From UBA2897 sp036733925 (GTDB taxonomy: Bacteria; Bacillota; Negativicutes; Selenomonadales; Selenomonadaceae), in assembly GCA_036733925.1 (NCBI GenBank), contig DAIMZO010000001.1, positions 62,001-126,000 of the forward strand: a DNA stretch of 64,000 nucleotides. The letters are read 5' to 3'. Shown here in pieces: positions 45,432 to 54,152 of the stretch. The position numbers and the translations under genes are program-made. Position 1 is the stretch's first letter. Each line of letters starts with the position of its first letter. The notes under the pieces are model-generated. The model worked only from the letters and a program-made list of their open reading frames with translations. It was not told the DNA's origin and did no database searches.

Positions 45432-45632
45432 ATGAAGTCTGAGATTTCCATCAAGATGGAGCGGTGCAAAGGCTGCGGCATCTGCGTGACGTTCTGCCCG
45501 AAAGCTGTGCTCGCGGTCGACGAGCTCAGCAAGGTGCAGGTCGTCAGCGGGGATGCCTGCATCGGCTGCGGGCAGTGCGAGCTTCGCTGCCCGGATTATG
45601 CGATATTTGTCGACCGGATCAAGGAGGCGTGA
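45432..45632 (+). CDS. korD: 2-oxoacid:ferredoxin oxidoreductase, delta (ferredoxin) subunit
   Basis: This 66-residue ferredoxin has two 4Fe-4S motifs (CKGCGICVTFCP and CIGCGQCELRCP). It carries electrons from the ThDP/Fe-S core of the KorABC enzyme to soluble ferredoxin. GGAGG (45419-45423) lies 8 bases before ATG 45432. The korA start follows after 3 bases. Confidence 0.9.
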   Translation: MKSEISIKMERCKGCGICVTFCPKAVLAVDELSKVQVVSGDACIGCGQCELRCPDYAIFVDRIKEA

Positions 45633-45635
45633 GGG

Positions 45636-46775
45636 ATGAGCAAAGCGAGATTGATGCAGGGCAATGAGGCCTGCGCAGAAGGCGCGATTGCGGCCGGCGT
45701 GAATTTCTTCGCGGGCTATCCGATCACGCCGTCGACGGAGATTGCCGAGACGATGGCGCGGTTGCTGCCGAAGACGGGCGGCAAGTTCGTGCAGATGGAG
45801 GACGAAATCGCGAGCATGGGCGCCATCCTTGGCGCGAGCCTCGCGGGTGCGAAGGTCATGGACGCAACGTCTGGGCCGGGCTTCTCCCTGAAGCAGGAAC
45901 TCATCGGCTACGCGGCTTGCGCGGAGATCCCGTGCGTGCTCGTGGATGTGCAGCGCGTGGGCCCGTCGACCGGTCAGCCGACGTCGCCGTCGCAGGCGGA
46001 TGTCATGCAGGCGCGCTGGGGTACACACGGTGACCATCCGATCATCGCGCTGTCGCCGTGGAGCGTGCGCGAGACGTACGACCTGACGGTTCAGGCTGTG
46101 AACTACGCGGAGCGCTTCCGCACGCCGGTCATCCTGCTCATGGACGAGGTCGTCGGCCATCTGCGCGAGAAGGTCGAGCTGCCGGATAAGGTCGAGGTCT
46201 ATCCACGCCGCCAGCCGAAATGCACGCGCGCCGAGGGCTATGAGCCGTTCACGCCGGACGAAGACCTCGTGCCGGACGTTGCGGATTTCGGCACGGGCTA
46301 TCACATCCATGTGACGGGCCTCATCCACGATGACACCGGCTTCCCGTCCGGCAGGCCGGCGGTCACGGAGCAGTCAATCCGCCGCCTGCACGAGAAGATC
46401 GCGCGGGCCAAGGATATCCTGCTCACCGAGGAATACTTCATGGATGACGCGGAGTACGCGGTCGTATCGTATGGCGGCGCCGCGCGCACGGCGTACGAGG
46501 CCGTCGCGGAGGCCCGCCGCAAAGGGCAGAAGGTCGGTATGCTGCGGCTCAAGACCATCTGGCCGTTCCCGGACGAGGCGGTCGCGGCTCTTGCAGCAAA
46601 GGTAAAGGGCATCCTGGTCTGCGAGCTGAACTACGGCCAGGTCGTCGGCGAGGTCCGCCGCGCGGCGGAGGGCCGCTGCCGCGTCGAGCTCTGCGGCAAA
46701 TACAATATGCAGACGTTCGAGCCGCAGGAGATCACGGAGGCACTGAACGCATTTATGGCAGGAGGGAAAGATTGA
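45636..46775 (+). CDS. korA: 2-oxoacid:ferredoxin oxidoreductase, alpha subunit
   Basis: The 379-residue subunit has GNEACAEGAIAAGVNFFAGY and PITPSTEIAE, typical of the alpha chain, with TSGPGFSLKQE and RVGPSTGQPT in the CoA/2-oxoacid-binding domain. Gene order D-A-B-C and length fit 2-oxoglutarate:ferredoxin oxidoreductase, used to make succinyl-CoA or, reductively, 2-oxoglutarate. A 2-oxoisovalerate-type (Vor) enzyme cannot be excluded from sequence alone. The stop overlaps korB. Confidence 0.88.
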   Translation: MSKARLMQGNEACAEGAIAAGVNFFAGYPITPSTEIAETMARLLPKTGGKFVQMEDEIASMGAILGASLAGAKVMDATSGPGFSLKQELIGYAACAEIPCVLVDVQRVGPSTGQPTSPSQADVMQARWGTHGDHPIIALSPWSVRETYDLTVQAVNYAERFRTPVILLMDEVVGHLREKVELPDKVEVYPRRQPKCTRAEGYEPFTPDEDLVPDVADFGTGYHIHVTGLIHDDTGFPSGRPAVTEQSIRRLHEKIARAKDILLTEEYFMDDAEYAVVSYGGAARTAYEAVAEARRKGQKVGMLRLKTIWPFPDEAVAALAAKVKGILVCELNYGQVVGEVRRAAEGRCRVELCGKYNMQTFEPQEITEALNAFMAGGKD

Positions 46776-47602
46776 TGGTTGAGAGAAGTTACGAAAAATA
46801 TTTCCGCCAGAACCGCCTGCCGCATCTCTGGTGCCCGGGCTGCGGCAACGGCATCGCGATGAAGGCCATCGTGCAGGCCATCGAGAAGAAGGGCCTGTCG
46901 CAGGACAACACGGTCATCGTGTCCGGCATCGGCTGCTCATCGCGCGCGTCGGGCTATATGGATTTCGATACCCTGCATACGGCGCACGGGCGTGCCATCC
47001 CGTTTGCGACGGGCATCAAGCTCGCGAATCCGGATCTCAACGTCGTCGTGATCACGGGCGACGGCGACTGCACGGCCATCGGCGGCAATCACTTCATCCA
47101 CGGCTGCCGCCGGAACGTCGACCTGACGGTCGTGCTGTTCAACAACAACATCTACGGCATGACGGGTGGTCAGGCTTCACCGATGACGCCGCTCGGCAAG
47201 AAGGCGACGACGGCGCCGTACGGCTCGGTGGATCGGCCATTTGATGCCTGCAAGCTCGCCGAGGCGGCTGGCGCGACCTATGTCGCGCGTTCAACCGCGT
47301 ACCATGTCCAGCATCTCGTGAACATGATTGCGGGCGGTTTTGACAACAAGGGTTTCTCGTTCATCGAGGCGCTCGTGCAGTGCCCGACGTCCTACGGCCG
47401 CAAGAACAAGATGGGCAGCCCGGGCGACATGATGAAATGGATGCGCGACAACGCGGTCATGAAAGCGGCCTGGGACAAGCTGCCGGATGAGAAGAAGACC
47501 GGCGAGAAATTCCCAATCGGCCTGTTCTATCAGGATACGGAAATGGATTACGATACGGCCTACGATCAGGTCATCGAGCGTGCGGGAGGTGCGGAGAAAT
47601 GA
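46772..47602 (+). CDS. korB: 2-oxoacid:ferredoxin oxidoreductase, beta subunit
   Basis: The 276-residue ThDP-binding subunit has HLWCPGCGNGIAMKA, SGIGCSSRASGYMDFDTLH, the ThDP motif GDGDCTAIGGNH with LFNNNIYGMTGGQ, and CPTSYGRKN. These define the Kor/Vor beta chain, which holds ThDP and a share of the Fe-S cluster. ATG 46772 overlaps korA by 4 bases, and GCAGGAGGG lies upstream. Confidence 0.9.
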   Translation: MMVERSYEKYFRQNRLPHLWCPGCGNGIAMKAIVQAIEKKGLSQDNTVIVSGIGCSSRASGYMDFDTLHTAHGRAIPFATGIKLANPDLNVVVITGDGDCTAIGGNHFIHGCRRNVDLTVVLFNNNIYGMTGGQASPMTPLGKKATTAPYGSVDRPFDACKLAEAAGATYVARSTAYHVQHLVNMIAGGFDNKGFSFIEALVQCPTSYGRKNKMGSPGDMMKWMRDNAVMKAAWDKLPDEKKTGEKFPIGLFYQDTEMDYDTAYDQVIERAGGAEK

Positions 47603-48126
47603 GGAAAGAATTGAGACTATCGGGCTCGGGCGGTCAGGGCGTCATCACGGCGGCCATCATTCTCGCGCAGGCTGCGGTCGATGAGGGCAAGGAGGCTGTG
47701 CAGTCGCAGTCGTATGGCCCGGAGGCGCGCGGCGGCGCGTCGAAATCCGAGGTCATCATCTCCGATGAGCCGGTCTACCATCCGCATGTGCGCCAGCCGG
47801 ACGTCGTCCTCGCGATGACGCAGAAAGCGGCGGACAAATACTACAAGGATCTGCATCCGGACGGGCTGCTGATCCTCGATGAACAGCTCGTGCCGAATCC
47901 GCCGGCATTCGCGCATACCATCCGGATCCCAATCACGAAGCTCGCGGTCGAGGAGGCGGGACGCAAGCTGTTCGCGAACATCGTCGCGCTCGGTGCGCTC
48001 GTGCATCTGACGGGCATCGTGCAGTTCGATAGCATCAAAAAAGCGGTGGCAAACCGCGTGCCGCCGCATACCGTGGAACAGAATATGAAGGCGCTCCAGC
48101 TCGGCTGGGATGCCGTTTCCGAATAA
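47599..48126 (+). CDS. korC: 2-oxoacid:ferredoxin oxidoreductase, gamma subunit
   Basis: The 175-residue gamma subunit begins LRLSGSGGQGVITAAIILAQ and has SQSYGPEARGGASKSEVIIS, the fingerprint of the family. It completes the complex with KorD, KorA and KorB. ATG 47599 overlaps korB by 4 bases. The gene ends 5 bases before the stop codon of an opposing membrane-protein gene. Confidence 0.9.
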   Translation: MRKELRLSGSGGQGVITAAIILAQAAVDEGKEAVQSQSYGPEARGGASKSEVIISDEPVYHPHVRQPDVVLAMTQKAADKYYKDLHPDGLLILDEQLVPNPPAFAHTIRIPITKLAVEEAGRKLFANIVALGALVHLTGIVQFDSIKKAVANRVPPHTVEQNMKALQLGWDAVSE

Positions 48127-48131
48127 CAAAA

Positions 48132-48410
48132 TCAAAGAATCAGCAGAACCCGCTTGAGGAAGAGCGCGATGAAGCAGACGACGGCCAGACCGAACGTGAA
48201 GAACTCGACGCAACGCACGGGATAGACCATCTGCAGCGGCACATCGACGACTTTCGGCACGTTGCTCGCGAGCAGCGATATCGCGACGGATGCGTAGAGC
48301 AGCACGAGGATGATCGAGCCGGTTCGCGCTTCGCCGAATGCGCGCAGAAAGAGATAGATGGCAAAAGCGATGAAGAGATATGTGAGCTTTTCTGCGTAAT
48401 TTTTCCGCAT
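48132..48410 (-). CDS. Small membrane protein, unknown function
   Basis: This 92-residue protein has about three hydrophobic segments (YLFIAFAIYLFL, SIILVLLYASVAISLLA and FTFGLAVVCFIALFL) and a basic N-terminus. On the minus strand AAGGAGGG lies 9 bases before its ATG, which supports translation. It faces korC tail to tail. No family is recognised. The upstream interval 48411-48582 shows no clear promoter for it. Confidence 0.7.
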   Translation of the reverse strand: MRKNYAEKLTYLFIAFAIYLFLRAFGEARTGSIILVLLYASVAISLLASNVPKVVDVPLQMVYPVRCVEFFTFGLAVVCFIALFLKRVLLIL

Positions 48411-48582
48411 GATGCACCGCCCTCCTTTGCAGGGAAATACAGAACTGCGGAGAGGATATCATCCGTTTTCCGTTCCAATTCTTTATATGGAAAAATTCGC
48501 CGCGGGCGCCGCCTTTTCCTTTTGCCGGATTGGATTTTCCACGAGATTTTGTCATGCATGGCATTTATATCGATGATAAAGA

Positions 48583-48620
48583 AGAAAGCATTTGACACAA
48601 TGCTTTCTTTTTGCTATATA
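48583..48620 (+). promoter_or_regulatory. larE promoter inside a 9-bp inverted repeat
   Basis: TTGACA (48592-48597), a 17-base spacer and TATATA (48615-48620) form a strong sigma-A promoter. The -35 sits in the loop of a perfect inverted repeat, AGAAAGCAT (48583-48591) and ATGCTTTCT (48600-48608), followed by T5. The repeat may be an operator, a terminator, or both. Confidence 0.8.
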
Positions 48621-48679
48621 TAAATTGTCATCGGTGCTACACAAAACATAGCGGATAAATAAGATTTAGGAGGGCAAAT

Positions 48680-49495
48680 ATGGATGAGCTGCATCAGAAA
48701 TACGCAAGGCTAGAGGATATCCTGCGCGGGCTCGGCAGCGTGGCCGTGGCCTTCTCGAGTGGCGTTGACTCGACGTTCCTCGTGCGCGCGGCGCATGACG
48801 TGCTCGGGGCGAAGGCCGTGGCCTTCACGGCGAAGTCGGATTTCGTGCCGCAGCGGGATGTCGACGAGGCGGCGGCGTTCTGCCGGACGCTCGGCGTCGA
48901 GCACGTCGTCGTGCCGTTCCCGATTCTCAGCGTGCCGCATGTCGCGGAGAACCCGAAGGACCGCTGCTACTATTGCAAGCACGCGCTGTTCTCGGAGATG
49001 AAGGCGCAGGCGGCCTCGCGCAGCCTCGCCGCGGTCGTCGACGGGTCGAACCTCGATGATGACGGGGACTACCGGCCGGGGCATCGGGCACTCGCAGAGC
49101 TCAGCATCGTGAGCCCCTTGCATGAGGCCGGCATGTACAAGCAGGATATCCGCGACCTCTCGCATGAGCTCGGGCTCCCGACCTGGGACAAGCCGAGCTT
49201 CGCGTGCCTCGCCTCGCGTTTCCCGTACGGGCATGTGCTGACGCCGGAGGGCCTCGCGCGCGTCAATACGGCGGAGGAGTTCCTGATGGCGCACGGGTTC
49301 CGCCAGTTCCGCGTGCGGGATCATGGCGATATCGCGCGGATCGAGCTGCCGCCGGAGGACATCGGCCGCCTGCTGGACCCGGAGCTCCGCGAGGCCGTCA
49401 CCGAACGCCTGAAAGGGCTCGGCTATCTCTACGTGACGCTCGACCTCGAGGGCTACCGCACCGGCGCGATGAATGAGGCGCTGAAAAAAGAATAG
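48680..49495 (+). CDS. larE: ATP-dependent sacrificial sulfur transferase LarE
   Basis: The 271-residue protein has the PP-loop FSSGVDSTFL, DRCYYCKHALF and PSFACLASRFPYG. LarE adenylates and thiolates a pyridinium cofactor in synthesis of the nickel-pincer nucleotide of lactate racemase. It has three Cys (CYYC plus FACLASR), the pattern of the LarE type that uses a 4Fe-4S cluster rather than giving up its own cysteine. LarB and LarC are not in the window. AGGAGGG precedes ATG 48680, and the promoter lies in an inverted repeat at 48583. Confidence 0.88.
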   Translation: MDELHQKYARLEDILRGLGSVAVAFSSGVDSTFLVRAAHDVLGAKAVAFTAKSDFVPQRDVDEAAAFCRTLGVEHVVVPFPILSVPHVAENPKDRCYYCKHALFSEMKAQAASRSLAAVVDGSNLDDDGDYRPGHRALAELSIVSPLHEAGMYKQDIRDLSHELGLPTWDKPSFACLASRFPYGHVLTPEGLARVNTAEEFLMAHGFRQFRVRDHGDIARIELPPEDIGRLLDPELREAVTERLKGLGYLYVTLDLEGYRTGAMNEALKKE

Positions 49496-49502
49496 ACATA
49501 GC

Positions 49503-49532
49503 AAAAGAGCGGTTCGAATCATCGAACCGCTC
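49503..49532 (-). terminator. Terminator of tRNA-Ala (minus strand)
   Basis: GAGCGGTTCGA (49507-49517) and its exact complement (49522-49532) form an 11-bp hairpin around a 4-base loop. On the minus strand it is followed by TTTTGC. It may also end larE transcription. Confidence 0.8.
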
Positions 49533-49546
49533 GTCGTTCTCATAAA

Positions 49547-49622
49547 TGGTGGAGATGAAGGGGTTTGAACCCTCGACCCCCAGATTGCGAACCTGATGCT
49601 CTCCCAGCTGAGCTACATCCCC
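49547..49622 (-). tRNA. tRNA-Ala (anticodon CGC)
   Basis: The 76-base minus-strand sequence folds into a cloverleaf. The acceptor GGGGATG pairs with CATCTCC and has the G3-U70 pair that identifies alanine tRNA. The D-arm is GCTC/GAGC and the anticodon loop TTCGCAA reads CGC. The T-arm is GAGGG-TTCAAAC-CCCTT, and an encoded ACCA 3' end follows. It reads GCG codons, which are frequent here. Confidence 0.96.
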
Positions 49623-49643
49623 ATGTCCTTGAGAACAAAAATA

Positions 49644-49672
49644 ATTATAGCACAGCAGGCACCCCTTTGCAA
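49644..49672 (-). promoter_or_regulatory. tRNA-Ala promoter
   Basis: On the minus strand TTGCAA (49667-49672), a 17-base spacer and TATAAT (49644-49649) make a strong promoter about 21 bases before the tRNA. Confidence 0.85.
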
Positions 49673-50015
49673 CCCCTTTTTTGAGGAAAAGAAATTTTTT
49701 CACAAGCCGTATAAAAAAGGAAGAACAGCAGGAAATCAGAGCGCAATGTAGAAAGGTAGAAACAGGTGGCTCTTGCTGGTGTAAAATTGCTTTCCATAAC
49801 CCATCAATGACATTTATAGCGGTTATGCGTAATTTGTATGCGATAAATCATAGCTATTTTTCGTACTTCGTTGTATAATATACGTATTGAAGTTTATTCA
49901 TTCATCAATTTTATTACCGGCCACGAACCTGCAAGATAGATGCTGTGTTTCTTGGACTTTATGGAGAGAGCTTTGAAGTCCATGCATCTTTCAGAGAAGA
50001 TGAGGAGGTAACGAC
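49673..50015 (+). promoter_or_regulatory. AT-rich leader region of the hydrogenase operon
   Basis: This 343-base stretch has no convincing gene. A TATAAT at 49874-49879 may be the -10 of the hya promoter, though no good -35 is seen. A 7-bp repeat pair (TGGACTT and AAGTCCA, about 49952-49983) could form a leader hairpin. GAGGAGGT lies just before the hyaA GTG/ATG region. A 65-codon frame at 49681-49878 has no ribosome site or family and is not called. Confidence 0.4.
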
Positions 50016-51110
50016 GTGGAAAAACGGGAGAGCTTATGGGACAGATGCCTGCATAAGGGCATCAGCCGCAGAAATTTCATCAAGGGCTGTGTTGCCCTGA
50101 CGACTTTGATGGGATTGTCGACGGACAACCTGCAGAAGGTCGTTGCGGCGGCGGAGAAGAAACCGCTGCCGGTCGTCATCTGGATCCACGGGCACGAGTG
50201 CACGGGCTGCGATGAGTCGTTCATCCGCTCGGCTTCGCCGCTCGCATCGGATGTCGTCCTGAGCCAGATCGACCTCGAGTACGATCATCTGCTCAGCGCC
50301 GCTTCGGGCGAGCCGTTCGAGCAGCACCTCGAGGAGATTATCCAGAAGTTCAAGGGGCAGTACATCCTCGCCGTCGAGGGTGCGGCCTGCACGAAGGACA
50401 ACGGTGTCTACTGCATGTCCGGCGGCCGCGCGTTCACGTATACGCTGCACCATGCGGCGGCGAACGCTGCCGCGGTCATCGCCTATGGTACCTGTGCGGT
50501 TTCGGGCGGCATCCAGGCCGCTTCGCCGAACCCGACGGGTTCGTCCGGCATCTCGCATTTTACGAGCAGCACGCCAGTCGTCAACGTGCCGGGCTGCCCG
50601 CCAATCCCGGAAGTCATGACGGGCGTCGTCATGCATGTTGCGTTGTTCGGCAAGGTTCCGCCGCTCGACGGTCAGGGCCGTCCGAAGCAGTTCTACGGCA
50701 ACCGCATCCACGACACCTGCTACCGCCGTCCGTTCTTCGACGCGGGCATGTTCGCGGACAGCTTCGACGATGCGGGCTCGAAGGGCGGCTGGTGCCTCTA
50801 CAAGCTCGGTTGCCGCGGCCCGGAGACCTACAACTCCTGCGGCAACCTTCGCTGGTTCCAGGGTATGAGCTATCCAATCCAGTCCGGTGCGCCGTGCATC
50901 GGCTGCGCGAACGCGAACTTCTGGGATTCCGGCAAGTTCTCGGAGCGTCTGCCGAAATACGGCCAGCCAATCGGCGATGTGGATCAGATCGGCGCAGCGA
51001 TTGCCGGTGTGACGGCGGTCGGCGTCGTCGCGCACGGCGCGGCTTCCGTCGTACAGAAGAAGAAACGCATCGCAGCGGAAAAGGCCGAGAAAGGGGCAGG
51101 TGAAGAATAA
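50016..51110 (+). CDS. hyaA: [NiFe] hydrogenase small subunit, Tat-exported
   Basis: The 364-residue subunit has a twin-arginine signal (SRRNFIKGCVALTTLMG), the Fe-S ligands HGHECTGCDESF, GTCAVSGG, PGCPPIPE and a distal cluster region with CYRRPFF and C-x-KLGCRGPETYNSCG and CIGCANANFWD. A C-terminal transmembrane helix (AAIAGVTAVGVVAHGAA) anchors it on the outer face of the membrane. It passes electrons from the NiFe site to cytochrome b. This is a group 1 respiratory uptake enzyme. The stop overlaps hyaB by one base (AATGA). Confidence 0.96.
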   Translation: MEKRESLWDRCLHKGISRRNFIKGCVALTTLMGLSTDNLQKVVAAAEKKPLPVVIWIHGHECTGCDESFIRSASPLASDVVLSQIDLEYDHLLSAASGEPFEQHLEEIIQKFKGQYILAVEGAACTKDNGVYCMSGGRAFTYTLHHAAANAAAVIAYGTCAVSGGIQAASPNPTGSSGISHFTSSTPVVNVPGCPPIPEVMTGVVMHVALFGKVPPLDGQGRPKQFYGNRIHDTCYRRPFFDAGMFADSFDDAGSKGGWCLYKLGCRGPETYNSCGNLRWFQGMSYPIQSGAPCIGCANANFWDSGKFSERLPKYGQPIGDVDQIGAAIAGVTAVGVVAHGAASVVQKKKRIAAEKAEKGAGEE

Positions 51111-53032
51111 TGAAACATGTAGTAGTAGACCCGATTACCCGTATCGAGGGACATCTCCGCGTGGAGGTCAACGTCGATGAGGGCAGCGGCAAGGTAACGG
51201 ACGCCCTTTCCTCCGGCACGGCATGGCGCGGCCTCGAGCTCGTCATGAAGGACCGCGACCCGCGCGACGCATGGGCGTATATCCAGCGCATCTGCGGCGT
51301 CTGCACGACGGCGCACGCGCTCGCTTCGCTGCGTGCTGTAGAGGACGCGCTCGGTATCACGATCCCGAAGAACGCGAACTACATCCGCAACATCATGGCG
51401 GCAACGCTGACAGTGCAGGATCATATCGTGCATTTCTATCATCTGCACGCGCTTGACTGGGTTTCACCGGTCGCTGCGCTCAACGCGGATCCGGTTGCGA
51501 CGGCGAACCTGCAGAACACGGTGCTGAACACCTACAAGCTGCCGTTCCGCGCACCGGGATCCGACGTCCCGGCGACGGAAGCCTATGACCACGCATTTCC
51601 GGCTGCGACGCCGCAGTATTTCGAGGAGATCAAGAACAAGATCAAGGCTATCGTCGACAGCGGCCAGCTCGGCATCTTCTCGGCGAACTGGTGGGATCAC
51701 CCGGACTATAACCTGCTCCCGCCGGAAGTGCATCTGATGGCGGTCGCGCATTACCTCGAGATGCTCGACAAGCAGCGCGAGCTCGTGACGCCGCATGTCA
51801 TCTTCGGCGGCAAGAACCCGCATCCGCATTACGTCGTCGGCGGCATGCCGTGCTCCATCTCGATGGATGACGGCAATGCGCCAATCAACTCCGCGCGCCT
51901 CGGCATCGTCGACCGCGCAATCAACCTCGGCCGCACGCTCGTCAATAACTACTATATCCCGGATTTGCTTGCCATCGGCACAGCGTTCGTCAAGGCTGGC
52001 CGCGTAGACGGCGGCGGGCTCGCGAAAGAGCGCGTGCTCGCCTATGGCGCGTACCCGATCGAGCCGTACTCCGGCACGACGAACGGCGACTTCTTCAAGA
52101 ATCTGCTCGTCCGCTGCAACGGCGTCGTCGAGGACTTCGGCAAGGGCGTCGAGAACGCGCAGTTCAGCGAGATCAACGCGGAGGACGTGCAGGATCCGTC
52201 CGTGCTCACCGAGAGCGTTGAGCATTCCTGGTACAAGTACAAGGGCAGCGACAGCGACAACCTGAACCCGTGGGACGGCGAGACGGAGCCGCATTTCACG
52301 CATCCGAAAGTCGGCACGGATACGGAGTGGAAGGAACTCGACGAGCAGGGCAAGTACTCCTGGCTCAAGACGCCGAAATGGCGTGGCAAGCTCTGTGAGG
52401 TCGGCCCGCTTGCGCGCTATATCGTCATCTACACGAAGTACAAGAAGGGCCTGCTCGGCGACCTGACCTGGGCCGAGAAGATGATGGTCGACCAGATTGA
52501 GGCCGTCTCGAAGGTCCTGAACCTGAAGCCGGAAGTCTGGATGCCGACGATGGTTGGCCGCACGGCATGCCGCGGCCTCGACTGCCAGCTCAATGCCGAG
52601 ATCAACAAGTTCTTCTTCGACAAGCTCATCGCGAACATCAAGTCCGGCGATACGACGGTCGCGAACATGGAGAAATGGGATCCGGAGAAGTGGCCGAAAG
52701 AGTGCAAGGGCGTCGGCCTCTACGAGGCACCGCGCGGCGGCCTCTCGCACTGGATTGTCATCAAGAACGGCAAGACGGACAACTATCAGTGCGTCGTCCC
52801 GACGACCTGGAACGCGTGCCCGCGTGATGACCAGGCCGGCCATGGCGCCTATGAGAAGGCCATGATGGATACGCATGTCGCGATTCCAGACAAGCCGCTC
52901 GAGATTGTCAAGGTCATCCGTTCGTTTGACCCGTGCATGGCCTGCGCGACGCACATGTTCAATGCGAAGGGCGAGGAGATCCGCGTGCTCACGACGGATC
53001 CGTACTCCGGCACCCATGTTGAGGAGAAGTAA
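51110..53032 (+). CDS. hyaB: [NiFe] hydrogenase large subunit
   Basis: The 640-residue subunit begins VVDPITRIEGHLRVEVNV and has the L1 motif RICGVCTTAHALAS and the L2 motif DPCMACATH, which supply the four cysteines of the NiFe(CN)2CO site. The protein oxidises H2. Twenty-five residues follow the final His and would be removed by HyaD after nickel insertion. This tail (MFNAKGEEIRVLTTDPYSGT and more) is longer than the 15 or so residues usual in group 1. It is carried through the Tat system by HyaA. Confidence 0.97.
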   Translation: MKHVVVDPITRIEGHLRVEVNVDEGSGKVTDALSSGTAWRGLELVMKDRDPRDAWAYIQRICGVCTTAHALASLRAVEDALGITIPKNANYIRNIMAATLTVQDHIVHFYHLHALDWVSPVAALNADPVATANLQNTVLNTYKLPFRAPGSDVPATEAYDHAFPAATPQYFEEIKNKIKAIVDSGQLGIFSANWWDHPDYNLLPPEVHLMAVAHYLEMLDKQRELVTPHVIFGGKNPHPHYVVGGMPCSISMDDGNAPINSARLGIVDRAINLGRTLVNNYYIPDLLAIGTAFVKAGRVDGGGLAKERVLAYGAYPIEPYSGTTNGDFFKNLLVRCNGVVEDFGKGVENAQFSEINAEDVQDPSVLTESVEHSWYKYKGSDSDNLNPWDGETEPHFTHPKVGTDTEWKELDEQGKYSWLKTPKWRGKLCEVGPLARYIVIYTKYKKGLLGDLTWAEKMMVDQIEAVSKVLNLKPEVWMPTMVGRTACRGLDCQLNAEINKFFFDKLIANIKSGDTTVANMEKWDPEKWPKECKGVGLYEAPRGGLSHWIVIKNGKTDNYQCVVPTTWNACPRDDQAGHGAYEKAMMDTHVAIPDKPLEIVKVIRSFDPCMACATHMFNAKGEEIRVLTTDPYSGTHVEEK

Positions 53033-53071
53033 GGACCAGACCAAGTTCATAGAGAAGAAAGGGAAAGTAGA

Positions 53072-53773
53072 ATGAAAGAGGAAAAACGGAAAGTCTACTA
53101 CCTGTTCAGTCCGTTCCTGCGGATTTTCCATTGGATCATGGTCCTCTCCATCGTCGTGCTCTTTGTCACTGGCATCCTGATTGCGAAGCCTGTGACGGTC
53201 ATGGGACTTGAGCCGACTTTCACGTCCATGTCCATGGATTGGGTAAGAAACATTCATTTCATCTTCGCGTTCCTGTTCTGCGCTTCGTTCATCCTGCGCA
53301 TCTACGGGTTTATCGTGAACAGGGGCGACCGCCTGTTCCCGCGCGTCTGGGAAGGGCATTTCTACAGCGAGACGCTGGACGTCGCCCTGCATTATATGCT
53401 GCTGAAGCCGTCCCATGCGCCGTTCCTGCGCAACCCGCTCGCGCGCATGTCGTACGCCGGGCTCTACGCGATGGTACTGATTGAAATCCTGACCGGATTC
53501 GCGATGTACTACATGACGGAGCCGAGCAATATCGGCGGCACGCTGTTCGGCTGGGTCAACGTGATTCTCGGCAACGAGATGATCACGCACTGGGTTCACC
53601 ACATCGTCGCGTGGCTCATCATCGTCTTCGCAATCGGCCATGTCTACATGGTCCTGCGCGCCGACATGATGGAGGCAGAGGGCGAGGCTTCCTCGATGTT
53701 CTCAGGGGTCAAGTTCCTCGAGCATACGCCGAAGGATGAGAACGAAGTGGAGCCGCCAATCGGCGAGAAGTAA
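53072..53773 (+). CDS. hyaC: Hydrogenase cytochrome b subunit
   Basis: The 233-residue membrane protein has four hydrophobic segments, beginning YLFSPFLRIFHWIMVLSI with the first haem-ligand His (FHW), and further His in NIHFIFAF and HWVHHIVAW, the pattern of the HyaC/HydC family. It takes electrons from the HyaA clusters and reduces menaquinone, so H2 oxidation feeds the respiratory chain. It follows hyaB by 39 bases. Confidence 0.93.
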   Translation: MKEEKRKVYYLFSPFLRIFHWIMVLSIVVLFVTGILIAKPVTVMGLEPTFTSMSMDWVRNIHFIFAFLFCASFILRIYGFIVNRGDRLFPRVWEGHFYSETLDVALHYMLLKPSHAPFLRNPLARMSYAGLYAMVLIEILTGFAMYYMTEPSNIGGTLFGWVNVILGNEMITHWVHHIVAWLIIVFAIGHVYMVLRADMMEAEGEASSMFSGVKFLEHTPKDENEVEPPIGEK

Positions 53774-53797
53774 GACTAGTTTAGGAGCGATCAATCT

Positions 53798-54040
53798 ATG
53801 TGCAAAGAATGTGGTTGCGGCCAGACGAATGGCAATACGCGTCTGCAGTTCCTCGTGAAGGGCTACACGGAGGACGGTGCGAAGGAAGTCGAGAAGAAGC
53901 TTCTCGGACTGCCGGGCGTCGTCTACGTGCATATCCACTGGCACGAGGGTGAGACGACGGTGGACTACATGCCGTCGAAGACGAAGCTGACGGAAATCCT
54001 GAAGGTATTTTCGGATCGCGGGCTTGAGGCGGAGCTGTAA
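53798..54040 (+). CDS. Small HMA-like protein with HypB-type CxxCGCG nickel motif
   Basis: The 80-residue protein starts MCKECGCGQTNG. In E. coli and many others, HypB itself begins with such a C-x2-CGCG motif, which binds nickel tightly. The rest (LQFLVKGYTEDGAKEVEKKL...LTEILKVFSDRG) looks like a heavy-metal-associated beta-alpha-beta-beta-alpha-beta fold without its usual CxxC. The HypB encoded at 54505 lacks the N-terminal motif, so this protein may supply that nickel-binding function in trans. This is inference from motif and context. It follows hyaC by 24 bases. Confidence 0.75.
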   Translation: MCKECGCGQTNGNTRLQFLVKGYTEDGAKEVEKKLLGLPGVVYVHIHWHEGETTVDYMPSKTKLTEILKVFSDRGLEAEL

Positions 54041-54067
54041 GAGCGGCTTCATCCACAGGCAGCGGAT

Positions 54068-54121
54068 TTGAGGGAAAGCGCCTTTCCTGTTAAAATGAAT
54101 GGGAACAGGCGCTTTCTTATT
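54068..54121 (+). promoter_or_regulatory. Hairpin with overlapping promoter ahead of the hyp genes
   Basis: GAAAGCGCCT (54074-54083) and AGGCGCTTTC (54107-54116) form a 10-bp stem, followed by TTATTT, a likely terminator of the hya transcript. TTGAGG (54068-54073) and TAAAAT (54091-54096), 17 bases apart, overlap it, so a hyp promoter may use the same DNA, with its -10 in the loop. Confidence 0.6.
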
Positions 54122-54152
54122 TGGAGAAATATACGGGTGGGGGGTATGTTCG

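Noticed and set aside
49681..49878. 65-codon frame before hyaA
   Set aside because: No ribosome site, odd composition and no relatives recognised; the region looks like leader DNA.
51464..53641. 725-codon minus-strand frame opposite hyaB and hyaC
   Set aside because: Shadow of strongly supported hydrogenase genes; its protein is rich in Arg, Asp and Val with no known fold.
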